Shown here: positions 44,984-53,169 of the stretch, piece after piece | Layout: each line of letters starts with the position of its first letter | Numbering within the stretch: the stretch's first letter is position 1 | Made by a program: the position numbers and the translations under genes | From: Flavobacterium chilense | Lineage (GTDB): Bacteria > Bacteroidota > Bacteroidia > Flavobacteriales > Flavobacteriaceae | DNA length: 64,000 nt | Direction of reading: 5' to 3' | Assembly: GCF_001602525.1 (NCBI RefSeq) | Contig: NZ_LSYT01000002.1 | Location: forward strand, 806,001 to 870,000 | Notes under the pieces: model-generated | What the model saw: only the letters and a program-made list of their open reading frames with translations | What the model was told of the DNA's origin: nothing | Databases searched by the model: none

Positions 44984-44988
44984 TATTA

Positions 44989-45462
44989 ATGGAATTTGAA
45001 AATATCTATAAAACGTATTGGGACAGAATTTTCAGGCTTTGCATGGGTTTTGTAAACGATTATGATGTTGCACAGGACCTTGCCCAGGAAACGTTTATTA
45101 TTGTTTGGCAAAAATTAGACACTTTTAGAAACGAATCAGGAATTGGAACCTGGATTTTTAGAATTGCTTCTAATAATTGCTTAAGGCAGATAGAAAAAGA
45201 AAAGCGTTTCCAGAAATCAGATTTGCCGGTTCATCTTACCGAAGAAAAACAAACATCACTAGAACCGCAAATTCAATTTTTATACAAATGTATTGCAGAG
45301 TTGCCGGAAACAGAACGTATTATTATTTCGTTAGAACTCGAAGATGTAAAGCAGGCAGAAATTGCTAAAATTGTCGGACTTTCTGAAGCCAATGTTAGAG
45401 TGAAAATTCACAGAATTAAAGAGAAACTGACACAAAAATTTAAAGAAAATGGACAACGATAA
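44989..45462 (+). CDS. ECF-type RNA polymerase sigma factor
   Basis: 157 residues from the ATG giving MEFENIYKTYWDRIFRL; the longer frame upstream overlaps the hydrolase stop and adds nothing. Region 2 reads VNDYDVAQDLAQETFIIVWQKLDTFRNESGIGTWIFRIASNNCL and region 4 reads LPETERIIISLELEDVKQAEIAKIVGLSEANVRVKIHRIKEKL. It belongs to the extracytoplasmic-function sigma-70 class. It overlaps the next gene by 14 bases, which suggests the next product is its regulator. Confidence 0.9.
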   Translation: MEFENIYKTYWDRIFRLCMGFVNDYDVAQDLAQETFIIVWQKLDTFRNESGIGTWIFRIASNNCLRQIEKEKRFQKSDLPVHLTEEKQTSLEPQIQFLYKCIAELPETERIIISLELEDVKQAEIAKIVGLSEANVRVKIHRIKEKLTQKFKENGQR

Positions 45463-46045
45463 CAATATAGATTTTAAAGATTTGTGGAAAAAGCAAACCA
45501 TAAATCAACCTAATATAGAGGATTTACTCAACAGGTTAAAACAATTTAAAAAAGCAAGTTTACGAAGTTTGTGGAGTACGAATATCATGCTTTTTGCGAC
45601 AACTGCTTTTATCATTTTTGTGTGGATATATTATCAGCCGGAATTTATTTCGACAAAAGTTGGAATTGTTTTAGCGATTTTAGCCATGGTAATGTATGTT
45701 GGAGTTTATAACAGATTGCTGCAAACCTATAAAAACATCGATTCGACACAAACCAATCAGGAGTATTTACAAAAGCTGATCCTGATTCGAAAAAAACAAC
45801 AATTTATGCAGTCAGTTGTTTTGAGTTTGTACTTTACTTTACTTGGAGTTGGTATTTGTTTGTATATGTATGAATATGCGATTAGAATGACTGCTTTATG
45901 GGCAACTGTAACCTATGGAATAACGTTGCTTTGGATGGCTTTTAACTGGTTTTATATTCGCCCAAAACAAATCAAAAAACAACAAACAAAAATTAATAGC
46001 CTGATTGAAAAATTTGAAGAAATCAATAATCAGTTTGATGTATAA
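45449..46045 (+). CDS. Putative anti-sigma membrane protein
   Basis: 198 residues. A soluble N-terminus (DNDNNIDFKDLWKKQTINQPNIEDLLNRLKQFKKAS) is followed by four hydrophobic helices paired at about 43-80 and 120-175. It overlaps the ECF sigma gene by 14 bases, and an intracellular N-terminal domain plus membrane helices is the usual layout of anti-sigma factors, but no zinc anti-sigma motif (HxxxCxxC) is seen. The role is inferred from context. Confidence 0.7.
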   Translation: MDNDNNIDFKDLWKKQTINQPNIEDLLNRLKQFKKASLRSLWSTNIMLFATTAFIIFVWIYYQPEFISTKVGIVLAILAMVMYVGVYNRLLQTYKNIDSTQTNQEYLQKLILIRKKQQFMQSVVLSLYFTLLGVGICLYMYEYAIRMTALWATVTYGITLLWMAFNWFYIRPKQIKKQQTKINSLIEKFEEINNQFDV

Positions 46046-46082
46046 AGAAAAGCTTCGTAAGATTACGAAGCTTTTTCTTTTC
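46045..46082 (+). terminator. Terminator after the sigma operon
   Basis: AAAGAAAAGCTTCGTAA / TTACGAAGCTTTTTCTTT is a long perfect stem around a two-base centre, with T's within and after the right arm. It starts at the last base of the stop codon. Confidence 0.88.
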
Positions 46083-46112
46083 CAAAAATCCAAAATATAA
46101 ATTCTCTAAAGT

Positions 46113-46514
46113 TTATAGTGGAAAAACATAAGGTGTAAGAGGTAATACAATTATTCCGTCGCTGGTTGCTGTTGCTGTTAGCTCGTTTTCTAATTTTCCT
46201 CCAACATAAATTTTTCCGGTTAATTTTTGTCCTGCAACCCCGCCATGACCACTTACGCTTAATGAGGCTCCCGGAGATTTTGCCTCAGCAGTAAATTCTT
46301 TGGTCCATGGAAGTTTGGTGATATCTTCGTTTAATGCATTTCCGCCTTTTTCAAAATAAACAACAGACATTGTTCCTGTGTAGTTTCCGGTTACTTCGTA
46401 TTTTACTTCTCGTGATCCGTTTCCTGAGACTTTATCTTCACTGTCGCTGCTGCAGGATACTGCTGTAAAAGCAAGAGTCAGTACAATTGCCAGAGTTTTA
46501 AAAATTGATTTCAT
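46113..46514 (-). CDS. Small lipoprotein, MmpS-like
   Basis: 133 residues, lipobox VSCS (Cys21). The chain EVKYEVTGNYTGTMSVVYFEKGG, then LPWTKEFTAEAKSPGASLSV and GGKLENELTATA, has the beta-rich pattern of the MmpS transport-accessory family (LPW motif). No MmpL neighbour lies next to it. I call it MmpS-like on the pattern only. Convergent with the sigma operon. Confidence 0.6.
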   Translation of the reverse strand: MKSIFKTLAIVLTLAFTAVSCSSDSEDKVSGNGSREVKYEVTGNYTGTMSVVYFEKGGNALNEDITKLPWTKEFTAEAKSPGASLSVSGHGGVAGQKLTGKIYVGGKLENELTATATSDGIIVLPLTPYVFPL

Positions 46515-46659
46515 AATAAGGTTCTTTAATAATTAATATTCGTTGTATAACAAAATTAAGGGCTTATTTAAGAGAGGTCAATACCTGATAAAAGGCATTT
46601 TAGATTACCTGATTTCAGGTAAAAGCAGGAAGATTTTTTTTAAACATTTTTAAATTTTC

Positions 46660-46667
46660 TAAATTTG
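46660..46667 (+). promoter_or_regulatory. Putative -7 promoter element of the TPR kinase
   Basis: TAAATTTG, an exact TAnnTTTG match, begins 23 bases before the chosen ATG. It overlaps an in-frame TTG at 46665, which cannot then be the start of translation, since transcription would begin further right. Confidence 0.4.
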
Positions 46668-46682
46668 AAGAAATACCCATTT

Positions 46683-48695
46683 ATGAAGAAAAACTACTTT
46701 TATATCCTATTTCTGTTTTTATCTGCCGTTACACATTCCCAGGTAATTCTCTCGTTAGACGATGATTCAGTTTATATTGACAGCATTGCAACAGTAACAA
46801 GAAATACAAAATCAGATAGTTTAAAATGTTTGTATAGCTTTAGATTGTCAAAATTATATTTGATGGTGCAGGATGTTCAAAAATCAAAAGAATATCTGGC
46901 AGAGGCAAACAAGCTCAAAAACAAGTTTCCTTTTTTAAACGATGCTTCAATTTTTTATAACTCCTATAGCTTTTTAGAAAAAGGTGATGTTGCTGGTTTC
47001 GAAAAAACATTGCTTGAAGCTAATGAAAAGCTAAAAAAATATCCCAATACCGAAGCTTATCGGCTCCGCGCCATAATCTTGCAGAACTATGGTATCATGC
47101 AGCAGCGAAAGAACAATGAAAAAAGCTATATGAAGCTGCTGGTTAACGAAGCGATTCCTATTGCAAAACGAAGTCGCGATTACGAACTTATAAGCGCGCT
47201 CTATAAAGCAGTAGCGATTATTTTCATGAACACCAGCGAACGTGAAAAAGCCAGCGAATACCTGAGTGAAGCACAAAAATATGTCGAAAGAGCCATTAAA
47301 AAATCGCCCACACTTGCCGAGTCAAAAATGGAAACCTACATCATTAATGCTGAAAACCTGGTGGAGTTAAAACATTTTTATGATGCTAAAAAGGTGTTGG
47401 ATAAAGCATTTTCTACTTTAAAAGATTTTCCGGATTCGAATTTGAACGATTCCTATTTTTATTCAGAAGGAATATATTATGCCAAGCAAAATAAAAATTC
47501 AGAAGCCCTGGTGAGTTATGAAAAAGGAATTAAGTCTGCCCAAAAGCATCAAAACTTTATAGCCTTAAACCGATTAAAGTTTGCAGAATATGAAGTGCTT
47601 TTTAAATTGAAAAACTATCAAAAAGCCAAAAGCAATTTAGATTATCTTTTAGCTAATACACCATTTATTGTAGATAAAAAGAATTACTACAATGAAATGG
47701 CCAAAGTATATAATGCAACTAAAGATTATGATAAAGCCTATTTCTATTCCAACAAATACAATGTCATAAATGATAGTTTGAACCACACAAAATTTCAAAC
47801 CGAAATAGTAGAGCTTGAAGCGAAATATAAAAAGGCCGAAAGCGAGAAGAAAATCACTTTACTGCAATCACAAAATGATAAAGCAGCTTTAATGGTGTAT
47901 GACAATCGGTTGAATTCTCTGCTTTTTGCAGGTCTGTCTTTTATTTTGTTTCTGATTGTTTTGTTTCTGTGGATTTTTAGTAAAAATCAGAAAAAGCTAA
48001 GTATTCAGAAAGAAATCAACTTAAAGCAGGAACTGTCGGCTTTTGAAGATCGTCATAAACTTTCCGTTTCCAAAGCCTTAATTCAGGGTGAAGAAATGGA
48101 ACGAAAACGAATTGCAAGAGATCTGCATGATGGTTTAGGAAGTATGCTTTCCGGAGTGAAAATTCATTTGAACCTTGCCAAAAAAGAAAATGCAGATGTG
48201 GTAAGCAGTGTGGATACTTTGTTGGATAATTCGATCAAAGAACTTAGAAATATATCCCAAAACCTAATGCCCGAAAGTTTGCTGGAATTAAGCTTAGAAC
48301 ATGCTTTAAGGGATTTATGCGCGGCAAATTCAAATGCTGTCACCGAAGTTGAATTTCAGTACTTAATAAAAAAATCAAAACTGCCGAAGAATTACGAAAT
48401 CATGATTTATAGAATTATTCAGGAGTTATTGAATAATGCTTTAAAATATGCCAAAGCAAAACAGGTTTTAGTATCATGTTCTCAAAATAAAGATGTGTTT
48501 TTTATTACAGTCGAAGATGATGGAGTAGGGTTTGATGTTTCGGATTCAAAAAATAAAAAAAGCATGGGATTGAAAAACATTAAAAACCGTGTAGAATTTC
48601 TGAACGGAAAAATAGAAATCGACAGCAAAATAAATCAGGGAACATCTGTATATATCGAATTAAATGTAATCAACGAAAATCAGGATAATGAGTAA
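46683..48695 (+). CDS. Sensor histidine kinase with TPR domain, NarL-type
   Basis: 670 residues from the ATG giving MKKNYFYILFLFLSAVTHSQ, a signal peptide. A TPR-rich extracytoplasmic region fills about 30-400, one helix lies at about 415-435, then a coiled region and a HisKA_3 domain with the phosphoacceptor His482 in RKRIARDLHDGLGSMLSG, and a HATPase domain ending YIELNVINENQ. The upstream TTG was rejected because it overlaps the promoter box. The response regulator overlaps its end by eight bases. Confidence 0.9.
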   Translation: MKKNYFYILFLFLSAVTHSQVILSLDDDSVYIDSIATVTRNTKSDSLKCLYSFRLSKLYLMVQDVQKSKEYLAEANKLKNKFPFLNDASIFYNSYSFLEKGDVAGFEKTLLEANEKLKKYPNTEAYRLRAIILQNYGIMQQRKNNEKSYMKLLVNEAIPIAKRSRDYELISALYKAVAIIFMNTSEREKASEYLSEAQKYVERAIKKSPTLAESKMETYIINAENLVELKHFYDAKKVLDKAFSTLKDFPDSNLNDSYFYSEGIYYAKQNKNSEALVSYEKGIKSAQKHQNFIALNRLKFAEYEVLFKLKNYQKAKSNLDYLLANTPFIVDKKNYYNEMAKVYNATKDYDKAYFYSNKYNVINDSLNHTKFQTEIVELEAKYKKAESEKKITLLQSQNDKAALMVYDNRLNSLLFAGLSFILFLIVLFLWIFSKNQKKLSIQKEINLKQELSAFEDRHKLSVSKALIQGEEMERKRIARDLHDGLGSMLSGVKIHLNLAKKENADVVSSVDTLLDNSIKELRNISQNLMPESLLELSLEHALRDLCAANSNAVTEVEFQYLIKKSKLPKNYEIMIYRIIQELLNNALKYAKAKQVLVSCSQNKDVFFITVEDDGVGFDVSDSKNKKSMGLKNIKNRVEFLNGKIEIDSKINQGTSVYIELNVINENQDNE

Positions 48696-49323
48696 AAAAT
48701 ATAAAATGGTCGTGGTCGATGATCATCCTATTGTAATTTCGGGAATTTCAGGATTGCTTTCGGATTTAGAAAATGTAGAGATTGTAGAGAAAATGCAATC
48801 CGGAGTTACACTTCTTGATTATATCAAAAACAATCAGGTAGATTTGATTCTGATGGATATTTTTTTGCCCGTCATAACCGGAATAGATTTGTGTAAAGCT
48901 ATTAAGCAAAAATATCCACAAGTTATAATTATTGGCATGAGCAGTCAGTCTGAAAGAAGTCTGGTGATGCAGTTTATTCAAAATGGAGGAAATGGTTATA
49001 TCCTGAAAAGTGCCTCTTTTGAAGAGTTTAAAAACTGTATCAATAAAGCTATAGAAGGTGAAATTGTATTTAGTGATGAAGTAAAAACAATAGTAAGCCA
49101 GCCAGTGTCTGAAGATTTGGATACTATTCCGAGTTTGAGCCGCAGAGAAAAAGATATTGCACTTTTGCTCTCCAAAGGAAAACAGACACAGGAAATAGCC
49201 GATGAACTTTTTCTGAGTTTTTTAACTGTTCAGACCCATCACCGCAATATTCTACAGAAATATAAAACTAAAAATGTGGCTGAATTAATCACGCTTTTGC
49301 TGAAAAACAACTTATTAGATTAA
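48688..49323 (+). CDS. NarL/FixJ-family response regulator
   Basis: 211 residues. Receiver with DDHP at 11-14 and phosphoacceptor Asp57 in LILMDIFLP; C-terminal LuxR-type helix-turn-helix (SLSRREKDIALLLSKGKQTQEIADELFLSFLTVQTHHRNILQKYKTKN). Overlap of eight bases with the kinase gene identifies its partner. Confidence 0.92.
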   Translation: MSKKYKMVVVDDHPIVISGISGLLSDLENVEIVEKMQSGVTLLDYIKNNQVDLILMDIFLPVITGIDLCKAIKQKYPQVIIIGMSSQSERSLVMQFIQNGGNGYILKSASFEEFKNCINKAIEGEIVFSDEVKTIVSQPVSEDLDTIPSLSRREKDIALLLSKGKQTQEIADELFLSFLTVQTHHRNILQKYKTKNVAELITLLLKNNLLD

Positions 49324-49425
49324 GAAAAAATGACTGTAAAAGTGTCAAAATGGCATTTTTTTACTTTGGTTCAGAAATTGTTGTTTGTTTTGTAAGTTTA
49401 AAAATCAATCAAAAAAAGTAAAATC

Positions 49426-50112
49426 ATGGGAAGTGGATATTTAATCATTGCCGGAGCTATAATGCTATTTAGCTGGCTGGTAAGTTCAAAACTAAAAAGT
49501 AAATTCGAATTATATTCTAAACTGCAATTACAAAACGGAATGAGCGGTAGAGAAATCGCCGAAAAAATGCTGGCCGATAACGGTATCAGGGATGTTCGTG
49601 TTATTTCGACTCCTGGTCAGTTAACAGATCATTACAATCCGTCTGATAAAACCGTTAATTTAAGTGAAGCAGTTTACAACCATCGTAATGCGGCTGCGGC
49701 TGCAGTGGCGGCTCACGAATGTGGTCATGCTGTACAGCACGCTATAGGTTATGAATGGCTTACAATGCGTTCTGCATTAGTGCCTATTGTAAGCGTAGCT
49801 TCAAATTATGTACAATGGATTTTGATTGCAGGAATCTTAATGATTCGTACGTTTCCACAATTGCTATTAGTGGGGATAGTCATTTTTGCGGCAACAACTT
49901 TATTTTCGATCATAACCTTACCAGTAGAATATGATGCGAGCAACAGAGCATTAGCATGGCTGGAAAATAAACATATGCTAACTCAGCAAGAACAGGCAGG
50001 AGCAAAAGATGCACTTAAATGGGCTGCGAGAACCTATGTTGTAGCAGCAATAGGATCGATTGCAACGTTGCTGTACTATATCTCGATTTATTCCGGAAAC
50101 AGGAGGAACTAA
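49426..50112 (+). CDS. Membrane zinc metallopeptidase, YugP-like
   Basis: 228 residues. Zn_peptidase_2-type protein with HEXXH (His97-Glu98-Cys99-Gly100-His101) between the first helix (about 5-20) and a cluster of helices at about 115-165 and 205-225. The motifs GMSGREIAEKMLADNGI and VNLSEAVYNHRNAAAAAVAAHECGHAVQH, and EYDASNRALAWL near residue 178, are characteristic. The role of YugP in bacteria is unclear; membrane-bound quality control is a guess. Monocistronic. Confidence 0.88.
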   Translation: MGSGYLIIAGAIMLFSWLVSSKLKSKFELYSKLQLQNGMSGREIAEKMLADNGIRDVRVISTPGQLTDHYNPSDKTVNLSEAVYNHRNAAAAAVAAHECGHAVQHAIGYEWLTMRSALVPIVSVASNYVQWILIAGILMIRTFPQLLLVGIVIFAATTLFSIITLPVEYDASNRALAWLENKHMLTQQEQAGAKDALKWAARTYVVAAIGSIATLLYYISIYSGNRRN

Positions 50113-50162
50113 TTTTTTAATTTGATAATTGAGATAATTAGTCAATTAGATAATTTATAGCA

Positions 50163-50205
50163 AACCCTTCAGGTTTTTTTAAAACCTGAAGGGTTTTGTT
50201 TTTTT
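50163..50205 (+). terminator. Terminator after the YugP-like gene
   Basis: AACCCTTCAGGTTTT / AAAACCTGAAGGGTT is a perfect stem of about 15 bp, with a T-run after it. Flanking sequence contains AATTAGATAATT-like heptamer variants. Confidence 0.88.
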
Positions 50206-50286
50206 GTATATCTGGGCTTCAGTCCAGTTTAGAATAATAAGTTTTTGAAATTATCTAATTGTCAAATTGCCGCATTATCTTATTAT

Positions 50287-50757
50287 CTAAAGCTGAATTT
50301 GTCTGTCTATTTGCTGATCCAGTGAGATAAATGTTTCTGTTCTTGAAACACCTTCAATCGCCTGGATTTTGGTATTTAAAAGTTGCATCAGATGTTCGTT
50401 GTCACGACAGATGATTTTAATCAAAACCGACCAGTTTCCGGTAGTATAATGACATTCTAAAACTTCGGGGATTTTTCTTAATTCTTTTACCGCTTCAGAG
50501 TTTCTGGATGCTTTATCGAGATAAACGCCAATAAATGCCATGGTGTTGTAGCCTAAAACTTTAGGGTTTACGGTGAATTTAGAACCTGAAATCACACCGG
50601 ATTGTTCCAGTTTTTTTAAGCGTTGATGAATGGCAGCTCCAGAAATGCCTATTTTGTTTGCAATTTGTAAAATAGGTTTTCGGGCATCATCCATAAGATA
50701 CCGAAGGATTTCTTTGTCGATACCGTCAATTTCAATTAGTAGGGAGTTGATTTTCAT
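50287..50757 (-). CDS. Lrp/AsnC-family transcriptional regulator
   Basis: 156 residues: N-terminal helix-turn-helix (IDKEILRYLMDDARKPILQIANKIGISGAAIHQRLKKLEQSGVI) and a C-terminal RAM ligand-binding domain (VLGYNTMAFIGVYLDKASRN, LECHYTTGNWSVLIKIICRDNEHLMQLL). Targets and ligand unknown. It lies alone between convergent genes. Confidence 0.92.
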   Translation of the reverse strand: MKINSLLIEIDGIDKEILRYLMDDARKPILQIANKIGISGAAIHQRLKKLEQSGVISGSKFTVNPKVLGYNTMAFIGVYLDKASRNSEAVKELRKIPEVLECHYTTGNWSVLIKIICRDNEHLMQLLNTKIQAIEGVSRTETFISLDQQIDRQIQL

Positions 50758-50835
50758 TTGAGTTGTAATTTGAAACTAATTCTGGTTGTTTGGGTTTTAG
50801 TTAGAAATCAAATGTACTCAAAATGATTTAAAAAG

Positions 50836-50880
50836 AAAAATTCCAAATTCCAATGTAAAATTGGAGTTTGGAATTTTTAA
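50836..50880 (-). terminator. Terminator after hemD
   Basis: AAAAATTCCAAATTCCAAT and ATTGGAGTTTGGAATTTTT form a stem with a five-base loop and T's at both ends, so it can act on either strand; it lies 20 bases beyond the hemD stop. Confidence 0.8.
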
Positions 50881-50898
50881 TATTTCTATTTCAGGAAA

Positions 50899-51648
50899 TT
50901 ATTTTCCTTTGTTTGCTTCTGCAATATATTTCTCTAAAGCCATTGTCATCGAAGGTGTCTCAGGAGTTGGAGCAAGAATATCAATTCTCAATCCGTGATC
51001 AAGAGCTTCCTTTTGAGTTGTACTTCCAAAAACAGCAATTCTGGTATTGTTTTGCTGAAAGTCAGGGAAGTTTTTAAACAATGATTTAATTCCGGTTGGA
51101 CTAAAAAATGCCAAAACATCATAATAAACGTCAGCAAGATCAGATAAGTCACTCATTACAGTTCTGTAAAAAATAGCTTGTGCCCAATCTACTTTCAGGC
51201 TGTTTAATGTTACAGGAGCATCAGCATTTAACTGATCAGATGCAGGTAACAGGAATTTTTCGTCTTTGTATTTTTTGATCAGTGGAGATAAGTCTGCAAA
51301 ATCTTTTGCTCCCACATAAATTTTACGCTTTCTGTACACTACATATTTTTGCAGGTAAAAAGCAACTGCTTCAGATTGACAAAAATATTTCAATCCTTCA
51401 GGAACTTTATAACGCATTTCATCAGCTACTCTAAAAAAATGATCTACCGCATTACGGCTTGTCAAAATTATTGCAGTATAATGATTAAGATCGATTTTTT
51501 GTAATCGGATCTCTTTTGCATTAACCCCTTCCACATGAATAAATGGTCTGAAATCAATTTTTATTTTGTGTTTTTGTTGGAGCTCAAAGTAAGGAGAATT
51601 TTCCACTTTAGGTTCAGGCTGTGACACCAAAATTGTTTTCACTTTCAT
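50899..51648 (-). CDS. hemD: Uroporphyrinogen-III synthase
   Basis: Cyclises hydroxymethylbilane to uroporphyrinogen III in tetrapyrrole synthesis. I took the ATG giving MKVKTILVSQPEPK; the upstream ATG adds 13 residues that overlap the previous gene. 249 residues, with the HemD pattern IILTSRNAVDHFF, YFCQSEAVAFYLQK, VFYRTV-like centre and FFSPTGIKSLFKNFP, IAVFGSTTQKEAL. The family is very divergent, so the call relies on these blocks and the flavobacterial neighbour DUF4271. Confidence 0.82.
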   Translation of the reverse strand: MKVKTILVSQPEPKVENSPYFELQQKHKIKIDFRPFIHVEGVNAKEIRLQKIDLNHYTAIILTSRNAVDHFFRVADEMRYKVPEGLKYFCQSEAVAFYLQKYVVYRKRKIYVGAKDFADLSPLIKKYKDEKFLLPASDQLNADAPVTLNSLKVDWAQAIFYRTVMSDLSDLADVYYDVLAFFSPTGIKSLFKNFPDFQQNNTRIAVFGSTTQKEALDHGLRIDILAPTPETPSMTMALEKYIAEANKGK

Positions 51649-51662
51649 ATTATAAACATTTA

Positions 51663-52334
51663 CTAAGCCACCTCTTTTGTAATCCAATAATACATGAAAT
51701 AATAAGGGGCTATTTCAAGAGCGCAAAGATATAAAATAAAATAAAATAACTTACTGATTATTGCATTTTGATACGTTTTTATTGAAATAAAATACGAGTA
51801 GAGGCTAATACACAGGGAAATAGCTATGATTGCCAACGGTATAATTTTCGGAATATTGTCATAATAAAACAAAACAGCATTGATAGGAAGGATTAAAACG
51901 CCAATATATGTTCTGTAGGTAACTTTTTGTAGGTTAAAAAGGTCTGCAAATTCATCAATATTAAATGAGGTTGCTACAATTTTTTCGATTAAAAATTTCC
52001 CCAGAATAAAATACAGTAAAAACGTAGCAATCTGAATAAATAAAACCCAGTCTGTTTTAGAATAGGAGTTATCAAAAATATTCATGGCAAGCTGTATGAA
52101 AAAAGCATACGAAACGATTTGTACAAAAAACAAACCAACCGTAAAACTACTTTTTAAATGGTTGTTGTCGCGGTAAATTTTCGCGTATTTATCTGAAAAA
52201 ATAAGCTTGCTAAATTCGCTAAATCTGGTTTCGTAAGCTGATTTTGTCATAGCGACAACAGCAAAGGTCAACACAAATAAAAGCGTTGCCCAGTCTTTGT
52301 TTTCCAGAATTCGGGGTTGAAGGTGTTCAATCAT
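51663..52334 (-). CDS. DUF4271 membrane protein
   Basis: 223 residues with about six hydrophobic helices, starting with a polar N-terminus (MIEHLQPRILENKDWATLLFVLTF). The Bacteroidota-specific DUF4271 family is regularly found directly upstream of hemD, as here, and its stop is 14 bases before the hemD start. No known function. Confidence 0.82.
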   Translation of the reverse strand: MIEHLQPRILENKDWATLLFVLTFAVVAMTKSAYETRFSEFSKLIFSDKYAKIYRDNNHLKSSFTVGLFFVQIVSYAFFIQLAMNIFDNSYSKTDWVLFIQIATFLLYFILGKFLIEKIVATSFNIDEFADLFNLQKVTYRTYIGVLILPINAVLFYYDNIPKIIPLAIIAISLCISLYSYFISIKTYQNAIISKLFYFILYLCALEIAPYYFMYYWITKEVA

Positions 52335-52413
52335 AACGATACAAAATTAGTAATTTTTTGTTTCAATACTTTTATTATAAATTTATTATGAATCAAATGC
52401 TATAAAAAGTTTA

Positions 52414-52421
52414 CTTTTGCG
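52414..52421 (+). promoter_or_regulatory. Putative -7 promoter element of the sugar-transferase gene
   Basis: TACTTTTG is an exact TAnnTTTG match 19 bases before the chosen ATG. It rules out the adjacent in-frame GTG at 52422 as a start. No clear -33 TTG. Confidence 0.4.
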
Positions 52422-52439
52422 GTGAAATTACTCAGAAAA

Positions 52440-53165
52440 ATGAATGATTGTATAGTCATAATCCCCACTTATAACGAAATAGAGAACATTGAAAGTATAG
52501 TTAGAGCCGTACTTTCTCAACACAAACCTTTTCATCTTTTAATTATTGATGATAATTCTCCTGATCATACTGCCAATAAGGTAATTGCTTTGCAGGAAGA
52601 ATTTCCGGACAGGCTGTTTTTAGAAAAAAGAGCCAAAAAAGCCGGATTGGGAACAGCCTATGTTCACGGTTTTAAATGGGCTTTAGAGCGCAAATACAAT
52701 TACATTTTTGAAATGGATGCCGACTTTTCACATAACCCCAACGATCTTGAAAAATTGTTTGATGCTTGTCATTTTGGCGGAGCTGATCTCGCTGTAGGAT
52801 CTCGTTATGTAACAGGTGTAAATGTGGTAAACTGGCCTTTAAGCAGAGTTTTGATGTCTTATTTCGCCTCGGTTTATGTAAAGTTTATTACCGGAATGAA
52901 AATTCATGATGCCACAGCAGGTTTTGTGTGTTATAAAAGAGAAGTTCTTGAAAAAATTAACCTGAACAAAATTAAATTTGTGGGTTATGCTTTTCAAATC
53001 GAGATGAAATACAGAACATATTGCGCTAAATTTGAAATTACTGAGGTTCCTATTATTTTTACAGACAGAACTAAAGGCGTTTCTAAAATGAGTAATGCTA
53101 TTATCAAAGAAGCAATACTGGGTGTAATTTCACTTCGATTAAAAAAATTAGTCAATACATTATAA
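52440..53165 (+). CDS. Polyprenol-phosphate mannosyltransferase-like glycosyltransferase
   Basis: 242 residues, GT2 family, similar to dolichyl-phosphate mannose synthase. It transfers a sugar from a nucleotide donor to a lipid phosphate on the cytoplasmic side. Motifs: IPTYNEIENIESIVRAVL, DDNSPDHTAN, the metal-binding EMDADFSHNP and DLAVGSRYVTG, then a MKIHDATAGFVCYKR segment. No C-terminal membrane helices, so it is the soluble catalytic type. Adjacent to dihydroorotase by four bases. Confidence 0.87.
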   Translation: MNDCIVIIPTYNEIENIESIVRAVLSQHKPFHLLIIDDNSPDHTANKVIALQEEFPDRLFLEKRAKKAGLGTAYVHGFKWALERKYNYIFEMDADFSHNPNDLEKLFDACHFGGADLAVGSRYVTGVNVVNWPLSRVLMSYFASVYVKFITGMKIHDATAGFVCYKREVLEKINLNKIKFVGYAFQIEMKYRTYCAKFEITEVPIIFTDRTKGVSKMSNAIIKEAILGVISLRLKKLVNTL

Positions 53166-53169
53166 ATAA

